Position numbers and translations under genes: made by a program. Below the pieces are notes generated by a model that saw only the letters and a program-made list of their open reading frames with translations, was not told the DNA's origin and ran no database searches. A stretch of DNA of 64,000 nt from Ascaphus truei (taxonomy: Eukaryota; Chordata; Amphibia; Anura; Ascaphidae). The DNA lies in assembly GCA_036426205.1 (NCBI GenBank), contig CM071568.1, positions 226,438,319-226,502,318 of the forward strand, read 5' to 3'. Below, one piece after another: positions 11,711 through 22,775 of the stretch. Numbering within the stretch: the stretch's first letter is position 1; the number at the start of each line of letters is the position of its first letter.

Positions 11711-11767
11711 GTAAGGGTAAGATGTTTTGTCTGTATTTATTGAATGTTATATGTATTTAAAATGGCC

Positions 11768-12020
11768 AAATGCATTATTATCCATATGTGGATAATAGTA
11801 ATTTTGGCCATTACTGTATAGTATGTGTTAGGGGGGTGTATTTAGTTAGAGTTGTTGTTTCTTATTTTTGGAGGTGCAACATTGGTACCGCAGGCCCGCG
11901 GGGACCCGGGACGGCCGCGGGGACCCCCGGACACCCGCAGGGTCACCCGTGGACACCCGCGTGACCCCCGGCCTCTGTCGGGACCCCCGCGGGGTCAGCT
12001 GGGGACACCCGCCGGCCTGC
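11768..12020 (+). repeat. Leader and GC-rich module 2
   Basis: Leader with ATTATCCATATGTGGATAAT (11776-11795), followed from about 11889 by repeats of CCGCGGGGACCC and ACACCCGC. Order and spacing copy the 10640-11260 unit, indicating an internal duplication within the transposon. Confidence 0.6.
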
Positions 12021-12144
12021 TGTATGGGTTTTGCGCATGCAAAAATAAAAAGCAAGAATTTTTTCTAAGTCCAGATTTCTTTGCGTCTACTATGACCTGA
12101 CGTGTTCTGATCAACACAACTTTCGCGTTTGCTAAGGTTGCGTT

Positions 12145-12355
12145 GCTTAGTGCATCCCGCTTAAGGGCAGAATTTAACGCAAACAGGGCTGCGATCGAGC
12201 AAAGTTGGACTTAGAAAAAATCCCTGAAAAAAGTCATTTTTAGACCGCAAAGTGCCTGTTTGCGTAGCTTAGTGCATCGGGTTGAGCCAAAAATCACGAT
12301 CGAAGAGCACTTTGCGGTCTAAAACTGACTTATCGGAGCTTAGTGCATAGCCCCC
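12145..12355. repeat. Subterminal repeats and hairpin at the transposon right end
   Basis: GCTTAGTGCAT, part of the terminal repeat, occurs three times on the plus strand: near 12149, 12267 and 12338. Between the last two, TTTTAGACCGCAAAGTG (about 12239-12255) and CACTTTGCGGTCTAAAA (about 12308-12324) are perfect inverted repeats. These may be transposase-binding sites or remnants of nested ends. Confidence 0.65.
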
Positions 12356-14784
12356 AATGTATCCTACCTATCCAGGAGATCCGTTTAGAAGACCACTTAT
12401 GTAGGTCAGATTTCAATGTCCGAATTAGGTTGAGATAATTTGCACTGTATATGTCTTTGGTGTTTTTGACAATGTATACTCCTAGGTATTTTATATATTT
12501 CTGTTGCCAGTTAAATTGAAAGTTTAATTGTAGCAGCTTCTCAACGTGTCTAGGGAGATTGATGTTGAGTGCTTCGGATTTAGATTGATTTATTTTGAAT
12601 CCCGAAATATTCGAAAATCTGTCTAACAAGTCAAATAGGTTTGGTAGGGAAGTGAGGGGTTTTGAGATAATTAGTAGGATATCATCTGCGTACAGGGCTG
12701 CCTTATGACATTGAGAGTACGCGTTTAACACTGAGATGTCCGGGTTGTTTCTGATTTGCGCTGCCAGGGGTTCGATACAGAGGGCGAACAAAAGAAGGGA
12801 CAACGGGCAACCCTGTCTTGTGCCGCTTTTAATTTGGAAAGGGAGAGACGGGAAGCCCTGATGTATCACCCTGGCGGTAGGTCCTGAGTAGAGCGAGAGA
12901 ATCGCCCCACACACCCGATCCCAAAAGCCAAATGCCGCGAGCGTCTCCTTCAGGTATGGCCAGTCAATCCTATCAAAAGCCTTTTCTGCGTCCAGACTTA
13001 ACAGTATACTTTGTGTGTTATTTGTGTTAGCCAATTCTACCAGATCAATAAATCGCCGGGTATTGTCCGCTGCCTGTCTTCCCTTAATGAATCCGACCTG
13101 ATCTGGGTGTATAAGTCTGGGTAGGATTAGACATAGTCTATTGGCCAATAATTTAGCATATATTTTAATATCGTTATTAATTAGGGATATGGGCCTATAA
13201 CTTTTACAATCCAGCGGATCCTTACCGGGTTTATGAATTAATGATATAGACGCCCGCAACATCTCTCTGGGGAAGGGGGCTCCTGCTAATATCGCATTAA
13301 AGACATGGAGCAACCTAAGGGCTAGTAATTTAGCAAATTTCTTATAATATAGCCCCGAAAAACCGTCTGGCCCTGGGGCCTTTGAGGGCTTGAGTTCTTT
13401 GATGGCCTGTGACACCTCCTCAATAAAGAAATCCGTGCCCAAAGCCTCTCTCTCCCCCTCCGTCAATCTCCCTAGCTTTGAGCTGGCTAAGAAATCTCTC
13501 AGCTTCTCGTTCGTTTTAGCATTGTGTGCCACTTTCTCCCCATTATATAGGGTTTCATAGAACGAGCCGAATTCTTCTACTATTTTCTTAGGGTTGCCCG
13601 TGGGTGTGCCTGATTTTAAGCGTATAGCTTGGATGTTAAACTTCGCTTGCCTGTCTCTTAACGCCCGGGCCAGCATCGTATCCGGCCTGTTTGCTTTTTC
13701 GTAAAACTTCCTCCTAGACCAACTCAGAGAATTATCTGCCCTGGAGGTCAACAATATATTCAGTTCAATTTTAGTGTCCTTCAATTCTTGCAGTGATTGA
13801 GAGTCTGAATTACCCTTATGTTTTAATGTGAGGGAATGTAATTTCATTTGAAGCTCAACAATTTTAGAGTCCCTTTCCCGTTTTCTTCTAGCTGTGGTGC
13901 TGATCAATATGCCCCTCAGCGTCGTCTTGTGAGCCTCCCATAATATAAACTGGGAATCCACAGAGCCCGTATTTATGTGGAAAAATTGGTCAATTTCGCT
14001 ACCTATGGCTTCACAAATCTCGGGGATTTTTAGGATTGACTCGTTGGGCTTACAATTCGCCCCTGGTCTGCCCGTCCGGATGTGTTCGCACCTTAGCTCT
14101 ATCGGTGAATGGTCAGACCATGAAATATCATGGATCCCAGCTTGGGAAACCATAGGGACCAGTTGACAGGAGACAAAAAACTAATCGATTCTGCTATAGG
14201 TGCCATGTGGGTGGGAGTAGAACATGTAGTCCCTATCTGTCGGGTGTAGTTCCCTCCATATGTCGGTCAATTGGTTGTGAGGCCTTTGCATAAAGAGGCC
14301 ACCGCTTTTTTATTTACAGTACCCGCACTCCCCGATCTAAACTCGGTTGCATGACCATATTAATATCTCCCGCGAGTACGACACAGCCCTTAGCATTGGA
14401 ACGTAGGATCTGAAAAAAGCTATCATAGAAGGCTGCATCCTGCTCGCAGGGAGCATATACCGTGGCCAGTGTTATATATTGCTCCCGTATCGTACCCACT
14501 AGTACAATGAAGCGCCCATCTGTGTCTCGCTTAATGGTCTGGGTTACGAATGGGATTTTATTACTCAACAGAATGGCCACTCCATGTTTTTTGACCGTCG
14601 CGGAGGATAGGTAAAACTGGGTGTAATCTTTATCTAGAAATTTAGGCCCCTTGGTCTTACTAAAGTGAGTCTCCTGTAGCATTAGGATATCTGCGTGCCT
14701 TCTTTTGTAGTCTGAGAAGGCTATTTTTCTTTTGATTGGGCTGTTAAAGCCCTTTACATTATGTGATAATAACGTTAACGCCAT
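12356..14784 (-). pseudogene. L1 ORF2: endonuclease and reverse transcriptase
   Basis: ORF2 makes the nicking endonuclease and reverse transcriptase for target-primed integration. From 14784 an ATG opens the endonuclease (LLSHNVKGFNSPIKR, then LQETHF and AGDINMV). A frameshift near 14315, and an in-frame TAG where SRIDYFF-type sequence is expected, separate it from the 607-codon frame starting 14153. That frame continues with SDHSPIEL at residues 13-20, the last endonuclease motif, then the RT: KAPGPDGF (258-265), DAEKAFDRID (388-397), GTRQGCPLS (444-452) and catalytic YADD (488-491). The RT catalytic residues are intact. The last eight codons of the open frame come from the inserted transposon. 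The pattern is L1-clade (Tx1-like) rather than CR1. The remainder of ORF2 lies at 7470-8652. Confidence 0.9.
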
Positions 14785-16865
14785 CTTTTATTGTGTGCAA
14801 AGTGTAGTAAATTAACTTTTGGTGACTCACCCGATCTGTTTCTCTTACACAGCTGACTGATGTCTATGGTGCATCTGTCCCGCACAACTCCTATCTCCAG
14901 CTCAGGTCGGCGCCTCCTCCCCTCAGGTGGGGAAGGGGTAGGAAGGGATGTATAGGGAGAGGGGAACAATACAAGGGGAAACACATAGGGGGTGAAACAA
15001 AATACCAAACATAAATTAAACAAAGTTACGATAAAAAAAAATAACAAACGTAAAACCAGAGCACGACTCGGGATCCCCCGAGTACGACTCTGACGCCCAA
15101 AGGGTAGGTCAATATGCCTGGCCTTTGGAAACGGCCGACCTTCCCTAATGGGAACTGACCCCCCCGGAACTTGTTTATGGCCCTGACGCATCAGGAACCT
15201 ATGCGAGGAACGCATGCACAACGCCGGTAGTGAATCCCACCGACGCGTGTCAGATACCTAACAAAAACTTAAACTTCAGTTATTTTTCCTAAAGCTTCAA
15301 CTTCTTAACGAACTAGAGCACTAACTTATTTATTATGTTTGAATACCCTACTTTATATACATCTTAATCCGAAATATTGTTCTTCTAGCATTTGTGCGTG
15401 ACTATATACCTGCTAACCTATTACCTGCTTACTTACTACAGCTTGGGTGCTACCTACATTAACATGCTATCGATTACATAGTACCGGCATACTACTTGTT
15501 ACCTAACTCTTATTGTATTACTTATCTACCGTTACTTATTACCTATCTATTACCTAACTCTTGCATAATATACGTGTTACATGCCTAAACAGGGATATAA
15601 CTTCCCCTCATGTCCACCCTTATACAATATATACCTTATTTACAAACTCACATTATATAACCGCATCTGTAACTTTATCTAACTTATAAAACCTCTAACT
15701 CATATCCTATGACTTATCATCATGTAATGTATCTTTCCGTATAGGGCGAGCTTTGCTCACGAGATCCCTGAACTTTCTTTAGCTATAACTATATAACTGT
15801 TAACTATACAGTCTCTCCATCTCTAATCCCCCATTAGCTTATAAAACTAAAAAGTCTACGCACATTAACCCTTATCCTTTACCCTGTAACTGAACTAACT
15901 ATATTTACTATATTAACAAACTGTGCTCAAAACCACGCAGCCCCACCTCCCTCCTCCTCATCCCCCACTCCTCCAACCTCATCCCCCCCTCATCATCATT
16001 CCCCCCCTTCATCCTCATTCCCCCCCTCATCCTCATTCCCTTCCTTTAGCTGGTGATCCCCCGGCAGCCAGCGAGGAACAACTCCAGGAAGCACGCACAC
16101 CCCCCACCCCGGGTCAGCAGAAGAACACACGGGCAGACGCAGGCCCCCCGGCAGCGCAGGCCCCACCGGCAGCCGAAGAAGGCCCCAGAACCGGGCAGAG
16201 TAAAGAAAAAAAAGACGCAGCAGGAAAAACAGAAGGAGCAGGCCAAACGCAGACGCAGGGAAAAAAAGGTTATTCCCTTCGGGTTCATGACACTAAGTCC
16301 CCACCCATTCAGCCTCATTCCCCATCGAACCCCCTGTACCCCCTACTCATCTCATTTCCCCCCCCATTATCCTCATCTCCAACCCTTCATCCTCATTCCC
16401 CCTTTCACCCTTCATCCCCCCCCCCCTTCATCCTCATTCCTCCGGGGAGGAATATGCTGCGCGCAGTGTCCTCCAAACACCCATCCCTCCCCCCCCGCCT
16501 CCCCTAAGGCTGCGCCTTTAAACTAGTATCTCCAGCAGTCTTCACGCGAGATGTCGACGTGACTCTGTCTCGTCATGGGGACGTCACTCCCTTTGCCCGC
16601 GCTAGGCAGAACAGTTCCCGCTCTGCTCGAGGAAGGAGCAGGACAAGATGGCCGCCGTCTCAGAGTCGTGTGCGGATCAACTCCTCACCCGCGGCCCCGT
16701 TTCAGCCCCATGCACATTAAGGGCAGGTCCACTTGGGTCTCGGCCGGGCAGTAAGACGTTCAGAGGGCGGGAAAGGGAGAGGGAACCAGAGAGCACCCAG
16801 GAAATCAAGCACAGCGGGATCAACTTCTTTGAAAGCGGCAGGGCACCACTCTCAGAGGGAGGACA
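14785..16865 (-). other. Long L1 inter-ORF region
   Basis: Just over 2 kb separates ORF1 and ORF2, far longer than in mammalian L1. It comprises a 15240-15920 block of AT-rich sequence with many short CTTA/TACC motifs, a C-rich minisatellite region, and a 16500-16860 CpG-containing block with GGCGGCCATCTT-type YY1-like sequence on the minus strand. It may hold an internal promoter for ORF2 or an older insertion. No LINE protein is encoded. Confidence 0.5.
15946..16440. repeat. C-rich minisatellite (CCCCCTTCATCCTCATT type), two blocks
   Basis: Blocks at 15946-16045 and 16330-16440 repeat variants of CCCTTCATCCTCATTCC with long C-runs. Between them is a non-repetitive 270-base segment with an open frame on the plus strand (antisense to the L1), rich in Pro, Ala, Lys and Arg. 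I regard that frame as compositional. Confidence 0.8.
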
Positions 16866-17849
16866 TCAGTTGGGGTTCGCCGCTGTGTCCCCACCCGCCT
16901 GGGGTTGGTTGGCCCCCACCTTGCTCCATGTCAGAGTGGGCGATCTTCTCTCCTCTTCTGCTGACCGGGGGGACCTCTGAGCTTCCCCACCTGCTCCCAG
17001 CTTGCTCAAAAAGTCTTTGCCCTCCTCCAGCTTCCTCAAGGTATGTGCCACACCGTTTTTTAGCACCATTAGTGCACAGAGGAAGAGCCATCTGTATTTT
17101 ATTCTTTGGTCTCTCAGCACCTTAGTTATTGGCGCCAGGGTTCTTCTTTTGGCGAGGGTGACCGGGGAAATGTCTTGATAGATCTGGAATTTTATATGTT
17201 CATATTCCATATTTTTAGTGTCTCTTGAGATCCTGCAAACCTCTTCTTTTGTTCTGTAGTGATGGAATCTCATAATTATATCCCTCGGGGGGTCCCCGTT
17301 TTGCGGTCTCCCCCGAAGTGCACGGTGGCATCTATCCAGGAGCAGTTCATTGCCAGGCTTATCTGGGAATAGATGCTCCAGCCATTTATTTGTGAAATCC
17401 TCTGGGTCAGAGACAGATTTAGGCACTCCTCTTAGGCGGACATTGCATCTTCTGTCCCTGTTTTCAGCATCCTCTAGTTTATCTTCTAACGATCTAACTT
17501 GCACTGAGAGTGTAGCCACCGTTTTCTGTGTCTGTGCCAATTCCGTGGTAGTCTCATCAGCTTTAGTTTCCAAAGCATCTGTCCGCTCTCCCAATGCGTC
17601 CAGATCTTTCCTTATGGCCCATAGTTCAGTTTTAAAAAACTTCTTCATTTGGGCACAGAATTCCTTGAGGTGTTTGCGCCTCACTATCTCCTGATCCCCT
17701 GGCTCTGTTTCTGGGGTATCTGTATCTGATAATGCAGGCTGTGTAGGCTTTGCAGGGGTCTCCATCTTATCTGCATGTGCTGCTTCTCCTCTTTTGAAAT
17801 ATGTAGACACAGGTTGCGTTTTTCTGCGAGTTACTTTGTTCGTCGCCAT
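16866..17849 (-). CDS. L1 ORF1 protein (RNA-binding, transposase_22-like)
   Basis: Open frame of 327 codons from the ATG of MATNKVTRRK. The frame is open slightly further upstream but only from a non-ATG codon. ORF1p binds LINE RNA as a trimer to form the ribonucleoprotein. A basic N-terminus is followed by a heptad-rich coiled coil (about residues 60-130 of this start, LGERTDALETKADETT region), then the RRM-like part (CNVRLRGVPKS), the DRCHRA segment with PRDIIMRF, and the C-terminal domain (DISPVTLAKRR, RIKYRWLF). Domain order and length match the L1 ORF1p family. It has no internal stop, unlike ORF2. The C-terminal tail after FLSKLG is acidic and basic mixed and may vary. Confidence 0.88.
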   Translation of the reverse strand: MATNKVTRRKTQPVSTYFKRGEAAHADKMETPAKPTQPALSDTDTPETEPGDQEIVRRKHLKEFCAQMKKFFKTELWAIRKDLDALGERTDALETKADETTTELAQTQKTVATLSVQVRSLEDKLEDAENRDRRCNVRLRGVPKSVSDPEDFTNKWLEHLFPDKPGNELLLDRCHRALRGRPQNGDPPRDIIMRFHHYRTKEEVCRISRDTKNMEYEHIKFQIYQDISPVTLAKRRTLAPITKVLRDQRIKYRWLFLCALMVLKNGVAHTLRKLEEGKDFLSKLGAGGEAQRSPRSAEEERRSPTLTWSKVGANQPQAGGDTAANPN

Positions 17850-17989
17850 CACCGTATGTTCAATGATGTTTTGCAATCTAGATCGCTGTGAAAGTCGCGC
17901 TGCTATTGAAGTTATTTAATTATTTAGCGCTGATGAGAGTGGAGCTCAGAAACTAAGCTGCCATTCACCTCACCGTCGTGGCCACACCC

Positions 17990-17997
17990 AATTATTT
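17990..17997. repeat. Target-site duplication of the L1 (5-prime side)
   Basis: AATTATTT, matching 7050-7057 and starting right where L1 5-prime sequence ends. Confidence 0.75.
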
Positions 17998-18582
17998 TTT
18001 TAAGATCCTCTCATATGTTAATTCTTTTACTATCCTTAAATTCTCTGAAAGCTCTCAGTGTACTGGGTATGTCTTCCATGCAATCCAAAATGATCTGCCA
18101 ATTCTTCTATTTCATTGTCCCCATCTGTAAAATTCGAATTCTGTGGCCAATGTTCGATGCAAAGGTATAGAGATTGTCTGATTAGTGTTTCACACTATTC
18201 TTTGTATACCGATGCCGGACTAAATAGCCTGGATCTCATATTGTTAACCAAACGTTTTAGAAATTGCTTCCTGTTGATGGTGGGAACTTTACCAACATGA
18301 AGTAAAACATTACCGAACTTCATTTATCCAACCGCATCTTTTGCTTTGATGTAGAACTTGCCCGTTTTTTTGGGCTGACATTCTAAAACCATTAACGTTC
18401 TTTCTATTTCTGAGCGAGCCTAATACAAAGTACATTTGTGACTTTGTAATTCCAAAGAAAGTTCAGGAAGCTCCAATAAAGCATCATACAACAGACCTAC
18501 ATTTTCAACAAAGTTCAAGAAAGAGATAGGGGTGCTTCAATAGTAACAGGATATTTTCCATGGAGAAATAATTTCCAATATA
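17998..18582. other. Unclassified spacer
   Basis: AT-rich, no gene, no repeat structure I recognise. Short frames only. Confidence 0.4.
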
Positions 18583-18930
18583 TGTATAGCCTGGGTCCTC
18601 CTGGTCCCCTGTTTGTCCCCTTACCTATCTATAGGCAGCGACGGCTGGGAGAGTGCGGGGGGATGCGCAGTAGCAAGCAGCGGCCATTAGGAGTATAGCA
18701 CAGTAGGGGAACTACACTCCCCAGAATGCTGTAGGGGATGATCACGCAGCGCGGCTCAGCCAATAGGGCTGAGAGATGCATGGCAGTTAGAATTCTAGCA
18801 GTTGGATTTCTGGCAGTTAGAGTGACTGGCAGTTGAAGTGTCTGACAGTTGGTGATATCAGAGTGCTCTTGTATTGTTAGATCTGCCATATAAGGGCGCT
18901 GGCATCATAAGTACAAAAGCATTATTCTAT
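18583..18930. mobile_element. LTR-like sequence (copy at about 23160)
   Basis: Begins TGTATAGCCTGGGTCC, contains CTCCCCAGAATGC and CGCAGCGCGGCTCAGCCAATAG (CCAAT box region), and resembles in layout the LTR-like block at 41305 that begins TGTAGCCAGGTCC. No internal coding region is recognisable downstream, so it may be a solo LTR. Its end is not defined. Confidence 0.35.
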
Positions 18931-21900
18931 AAGCAACCCTAGAAGTTTTGGATTTACCTAGCAGCATTGTGGTTATTAAGTGTGTAATCCAATACTTTAA
19001 AACACACCTAAAGGTTTTGAATCATCAACCCTTTTACAAAATAGAGATTTGTCATCACTTGACACATTAGCGCTAATATCCGTTTTTTAAAACGTCCCTT
19101 TTATTGTTGTTTTGTTCTATATCAATAAAATGTATTTATTTTTCAACTAGTAGAGGAGTGTAAATCGATAGGGATCCTTTCTCTCTCGTGTTGTGCATAT
19201 TGTTAGTCTTCCTACATTCCTTAATTCACATGTGTGCTAATGCTTCGTAACATGCATCTGCACTAACTTGGCTAGCATGCTTTCGCCCCAACTTGGTAAA
19301 CGTGCATACACACTACAGATGAATAACGTGATGTTACTCCTATGCTTGTGGGCTCTATTAAGGCCATTATTGCTGCATTCTTTTATTTTACTGAATAAAG
19401 GGATCGTCACTCACTTGGTCTGGCTCCAGGGTTTCTCCCTATCAGGACCAGAGAGACACTTTTCGGGGCTCATGACCTCAGACTTGGGCCCTCTGGGGAT
19501 TCCATAATTCCGGGGACAAATCCTCATTTGCTCCAGGCTGCAGGGTATCTCAGACCCCCTTTTCCTACCACGACCCTTCCATGGTAAGCAGAAAGCATCC
19601 ACAGCAACCTGCACGGATGGGTTTGAGAGACGATGATCCTTCGGTGTTTGAGGCTAATTTGTTTTAAAAGGAGGATTTCCTCGCCTCGTTCTGTTTAGAT
19701 TTATCCTGGGTCGATCCATAGGGTCTGATGAACCGACCCTCTCTACGAGGCTCCACACCTTGATCTGGTCTTGACTTTGTCTAAAACCTGGGGCCCTTAT
19801 AAATTAGAGTTCTCCAAGTTGGGAAATTCATGTACCCATGGGGCTAAGTCAGACAATCTCACTGAATTTAACCAGCGGGGCCGACGGGCATTAGTGACAT
19901 AATCAAATGTCTGATATATGATTAATGTCACCCCACTAATTGCCTTCAGAAGGGCTAACTAGATGCTAATAGGATCTTTCTGGATAATTGATGTCCCTGA
20001 ATACATTCCCTCTCCACCTTGTGCAACCTGAATAGGAGTAGACTGGTGGCTTCAACTATTTTAAATTGAACAGTTCACAAAAATTGGTCTGAACTGTCTA
20101 GGGGAAGGGAAGAGCTATTCATGGCTACTAAGACCAGCTCAATCTCTGGGACTATTAGTGCCTGAATATCTGGTATGCCCGTATGGCTTCTTACAACCAG
20201 ATGATTCTCTTTGACGAGGGCTTATTGGAATGCCAGACTGATAAAGTCATACACCTCTGACTCAGGATCATAGGGTTTTATATGCCCTTGATGTAGGAGT
20301 CAGTGAGACTGACTGTAAGAGACATGTGCAGAGGTACAACCAGAGAGAGAGCTTTGGGGCAATTATACCACGGCTTTTGCTCAGCCGGTCATCATAAACA
20401 ATGCAGGAAACACAAAATAAATAAACATCCCATCCCTTTGTCAAAGCTAATATGCAAAGGAGAAACGAATCTCTATGTGGTGCAACAGGAGCTTGTTAAA
20501 GTCCAAAATATCAGATAAGCATCATCTGGATCCCTTTGTAATAACTTTTAGGATGAAATGTGAAATGAGAGAGCTAAAAAGCACTTTGATGCGTTTCCCG
20601 CCGTCCTGGTGCTTTATCATATTGATAAAGAGGGAAACACGTCAGAGGGCTTTTTAGCTCTCTCATGGGCATTGTTCACTGAATAAATATTTTTTATTTT
20701 TCTACTTTTTGATCTGCCTCCAGATCTTCCGTTGCAGTGCTCCTTGTTATTTCTTTCTACCTCTACTTTGTCAAAGCTAAGTCACTTTCCCAGTCCCTAT
20801 CCGCAGGGCTGAGAGGATACGCCTCTTTTGAACCTATACCCTCAAAGTCCAAAGAGGTACCTGTAAGCAGGGGCCCTTTTATGTCAGTCTCTGGGTCTGG
20901 GTTGGAGCCTGTTGAGGGGCCAGCCTCTGGCAGGTTCCAGTGTCTGCTGTGTCCTGAAATAGAGGTCTGGGTCCTTAAATAGAAGGCTGGGTCCTGGTAT
21001 CTTGCTAGCAGCACAGTCCTGTGCTCAAGACAATGTCTCTTTCATTCAACACAGTTCTCTGTGCTCAAGAGATCTTGCTGCAGTTCTAGCAGGAGGCTTT
21101 TCTACCTGTCTGATGAGCCAGGTAGAGACTGGTTAATTGTCGTTAGCTGCAATTAACCAGCTCCCTGATGGATTCCTCAGACCAATACAGGCTTTCTATT
21201 GAAACCTCATTAAGGCGAGTCCTTGGTGGGAGTGCGCATGTAAGCCACATGCACGTAATTCACGCGCGCCTCTAGCTGCAGTGATTTGTGCCCTCCAGGT
21301 AGACACGATTAGGGGGAGTGTCAGAGGCGTGGCTGTGATATCACGGAGCGGTTTGTAATGTCCGGTTTTTGATCACTTGGTGGAGCCGAGGACAGAGCTG
21401 CTTTCTTGATCCAGTGAATGGTGTGAATTGTGGAAGTTCCAGGAATCAGTTCCGTATGCTGCATATCATGGAGATCTGGAGGATTCAGTTTGATTGACTA
21501 GCTAAACAGCAGCTTTTGTGAAACAAACTGCAGGGACTTACCTGTGTTTATATGCACGACTTATAGAAGTAAATATTGCTGGTACAAAAAACGGGCATTA
21601 CAGTGCCTGTTGATTAGTCATTTTTGATAAATCATAAGCAACTATAGCTATGTATCAAAAAAATGACTACACTATGAAGCCATACTGCAGTTCAGCTACT
21701 CATTTATAGGATACAATAGGAGCCTGTTGTTTGCTGCTAAGAAGATAAAATATCAGTATGGGGAGCTTAAATGTTTTGCATTGGCTTTAATTCTACTCTC
21801 ATATATAACAACTCACTTGAGTTCTGCTTTTTGCAAAATACTGTTATAGTGTATTTCAAGGTTGGCAATTTCATCAAGAAGCTTAATTGTTACCATATGA

Positions 21901-22775
21901 TATTCTACAGGATATATCTTTGGCTGCTAGATATCTCTCAGCAATTACAAGTATTGTATTCCACCAGGTTTTACTTGAATACATTTGGCACTTGACACAA
22001 TAGTATGTATTGTATTTTATTATATGCTATAATACAGAGGTCAAATTAGATTACTCATTCTATACCAGCTGGTTGTACCAATATCCTATTTTAATTAGGG
22101 AGGTTATTCACCAACCCCTCCAGGATAATATGGATACTGTGTGAATTATATCAGATGAGGTGCTGGTTTTGTCACTATACACTCTATTAAAATTATTGCA
22201 TGTGGGGTGTTTAACAGTATACCATTCATAGTACTGTTGTGACTGACATTTTGGGGACGATACACGTTTTTTTAGTGTTTTTATTCTAGTCTGTCTTGTA
22301 CGTTCATTTCATCAATTGTACATTTAATAAATTGACATATTTTGTACCCACCATGAGTGCCCGTTATGGAGTCTCTGCTTATCCTGTCTATTGGGATTTG
22401 CAACCTCTTTTCCGTTGTATAAATGTTACTTGTACCTGATGAAAGTTAATTGTTTCTGCCAACTTCAGCACTAAATCATCGAAAGTCTTTCCATCAAGAT
22501 GTTGTAAGTAGTGTTTACACTACTCCTTTGGAGATTACTGTAATTTTCCCACCTTTGCTAGACTTGTGTGTTGGCTGCGCAGACTCATTTTTCTTCAAGG
22601 CTTTTTCTTTCCCTGCTTTCTGGCTTTCTGTTGTAATGAATAGGGGCACCTGAACTTATGGGGACCCAAAGTTATTGCTTAATCCTTTTATAGCCAGAAG
22701 AGCCATCAAAGCAAGGTTTCTCCTCTGGCAGTCAAAGGGTGAATTTACTTATGCATGAAGATCACGTTATTAATA
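18931..22775. other. Unclassified interior of duplication B
   Basis: No protein family recognised. Some stretches near 19600-20260 read like very old coding DNA with many stops on the plus strand. A strong hairpin at 20565-20666 is listed separately. AT-rich sequence with TATA-like runs fills 21500-22400. Confidence 0.4.
20565..20666 (+). ncRNA. 100-nt nested hairpin with degenerate hammerhead-like core
   Basis: ATGAGAGAGCTAAAAAGC (20565-20582) pairs perfectly with GCTTTTTAGCTCTCTCAT (20649-20666). Inside, CTTTATCA/TGATAAAG forms a second perfect 8-bp stem. This inner stem is flanked by CCTGGTG and GGGAAACACGTC, in the positions where a hammerhead has CUGANGA and GAAAC...GUC, but with changes in the core. 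The same structure recurs at about 25146-25243. Probably the 3-prime structure of a PLE-related or other retroelement. Catalysis is not expected. Confidence 0.4.

Larger units (their letters stand above)
8653..12355. mobile_element. Non-autonomous Harbinger-like DNA transposon inside L1 ORF2
   Basis: Terminal inverted repeats are GGGGG(C)TATGCACTAAGCTC at the left and its reverse complement at 12336-12355. Removing the element restores continuous L1 codons with a flanking TAT/AAT, compatible with a 3-bp target duplication carrying one mismatch. Short duplications and ends starting with a G-run fit the PIF/Harbinger superfamily, but no transposase or Myb-like gene is present, so the assignment is tentative. 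Contents: a 1.1-kb palindrome, AT-rich DNA, two GC-rich modules each after the same AT-rich leader, a cruciform, and a subterminal region with repeated GCTTAGTGCAT. Confidence 0.7.
7058..17989 (-). mobile_element. Full-length L1/Tx1-type LINE, minus strand, interrupted by a 3.7-kb transposon
   Basis: Reading on the minus strand: 5-prime end at TGGGTGTGGCCACGACGG (17989), ORF1 at 16866-17849, a long inter-ORF region, ORF2 endonuclease and reverse transcriptase from 14784, and a 3-prime UTR ending in an AATAAA signal (7078-7083) and a short A-tail (T-run 7059-7067). AATTATTT duplications flank both ends. The inserted transposon occupies 8653-12355, so the LINE itself is about 7.2 kb. ORF2 carries a nonsense codon, frameshifts and the insertion, so the element is dead. 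Unbroken target-site duplications indicate the locus 7050-17997 is correctly assembled as one nested unit. Confidence 0.88.

Noticed and set aside
15923..16526. Plus-strand Pro-rich frames of 157-194 codons
   Set aside because: They lie over a C-rich minisatellite, antisense to a clear L1; composition explains them.
19720..19760. CTGATGAACCGACC as a hammerhead core
   Set aside because: No GAAA follows at a suitable distance.
19600..20260. Possible old retroviral or gag coding sequence on the plus strand
   Set aside because: Some frames look protein-like, but stops are frequent and no motif could be identified.
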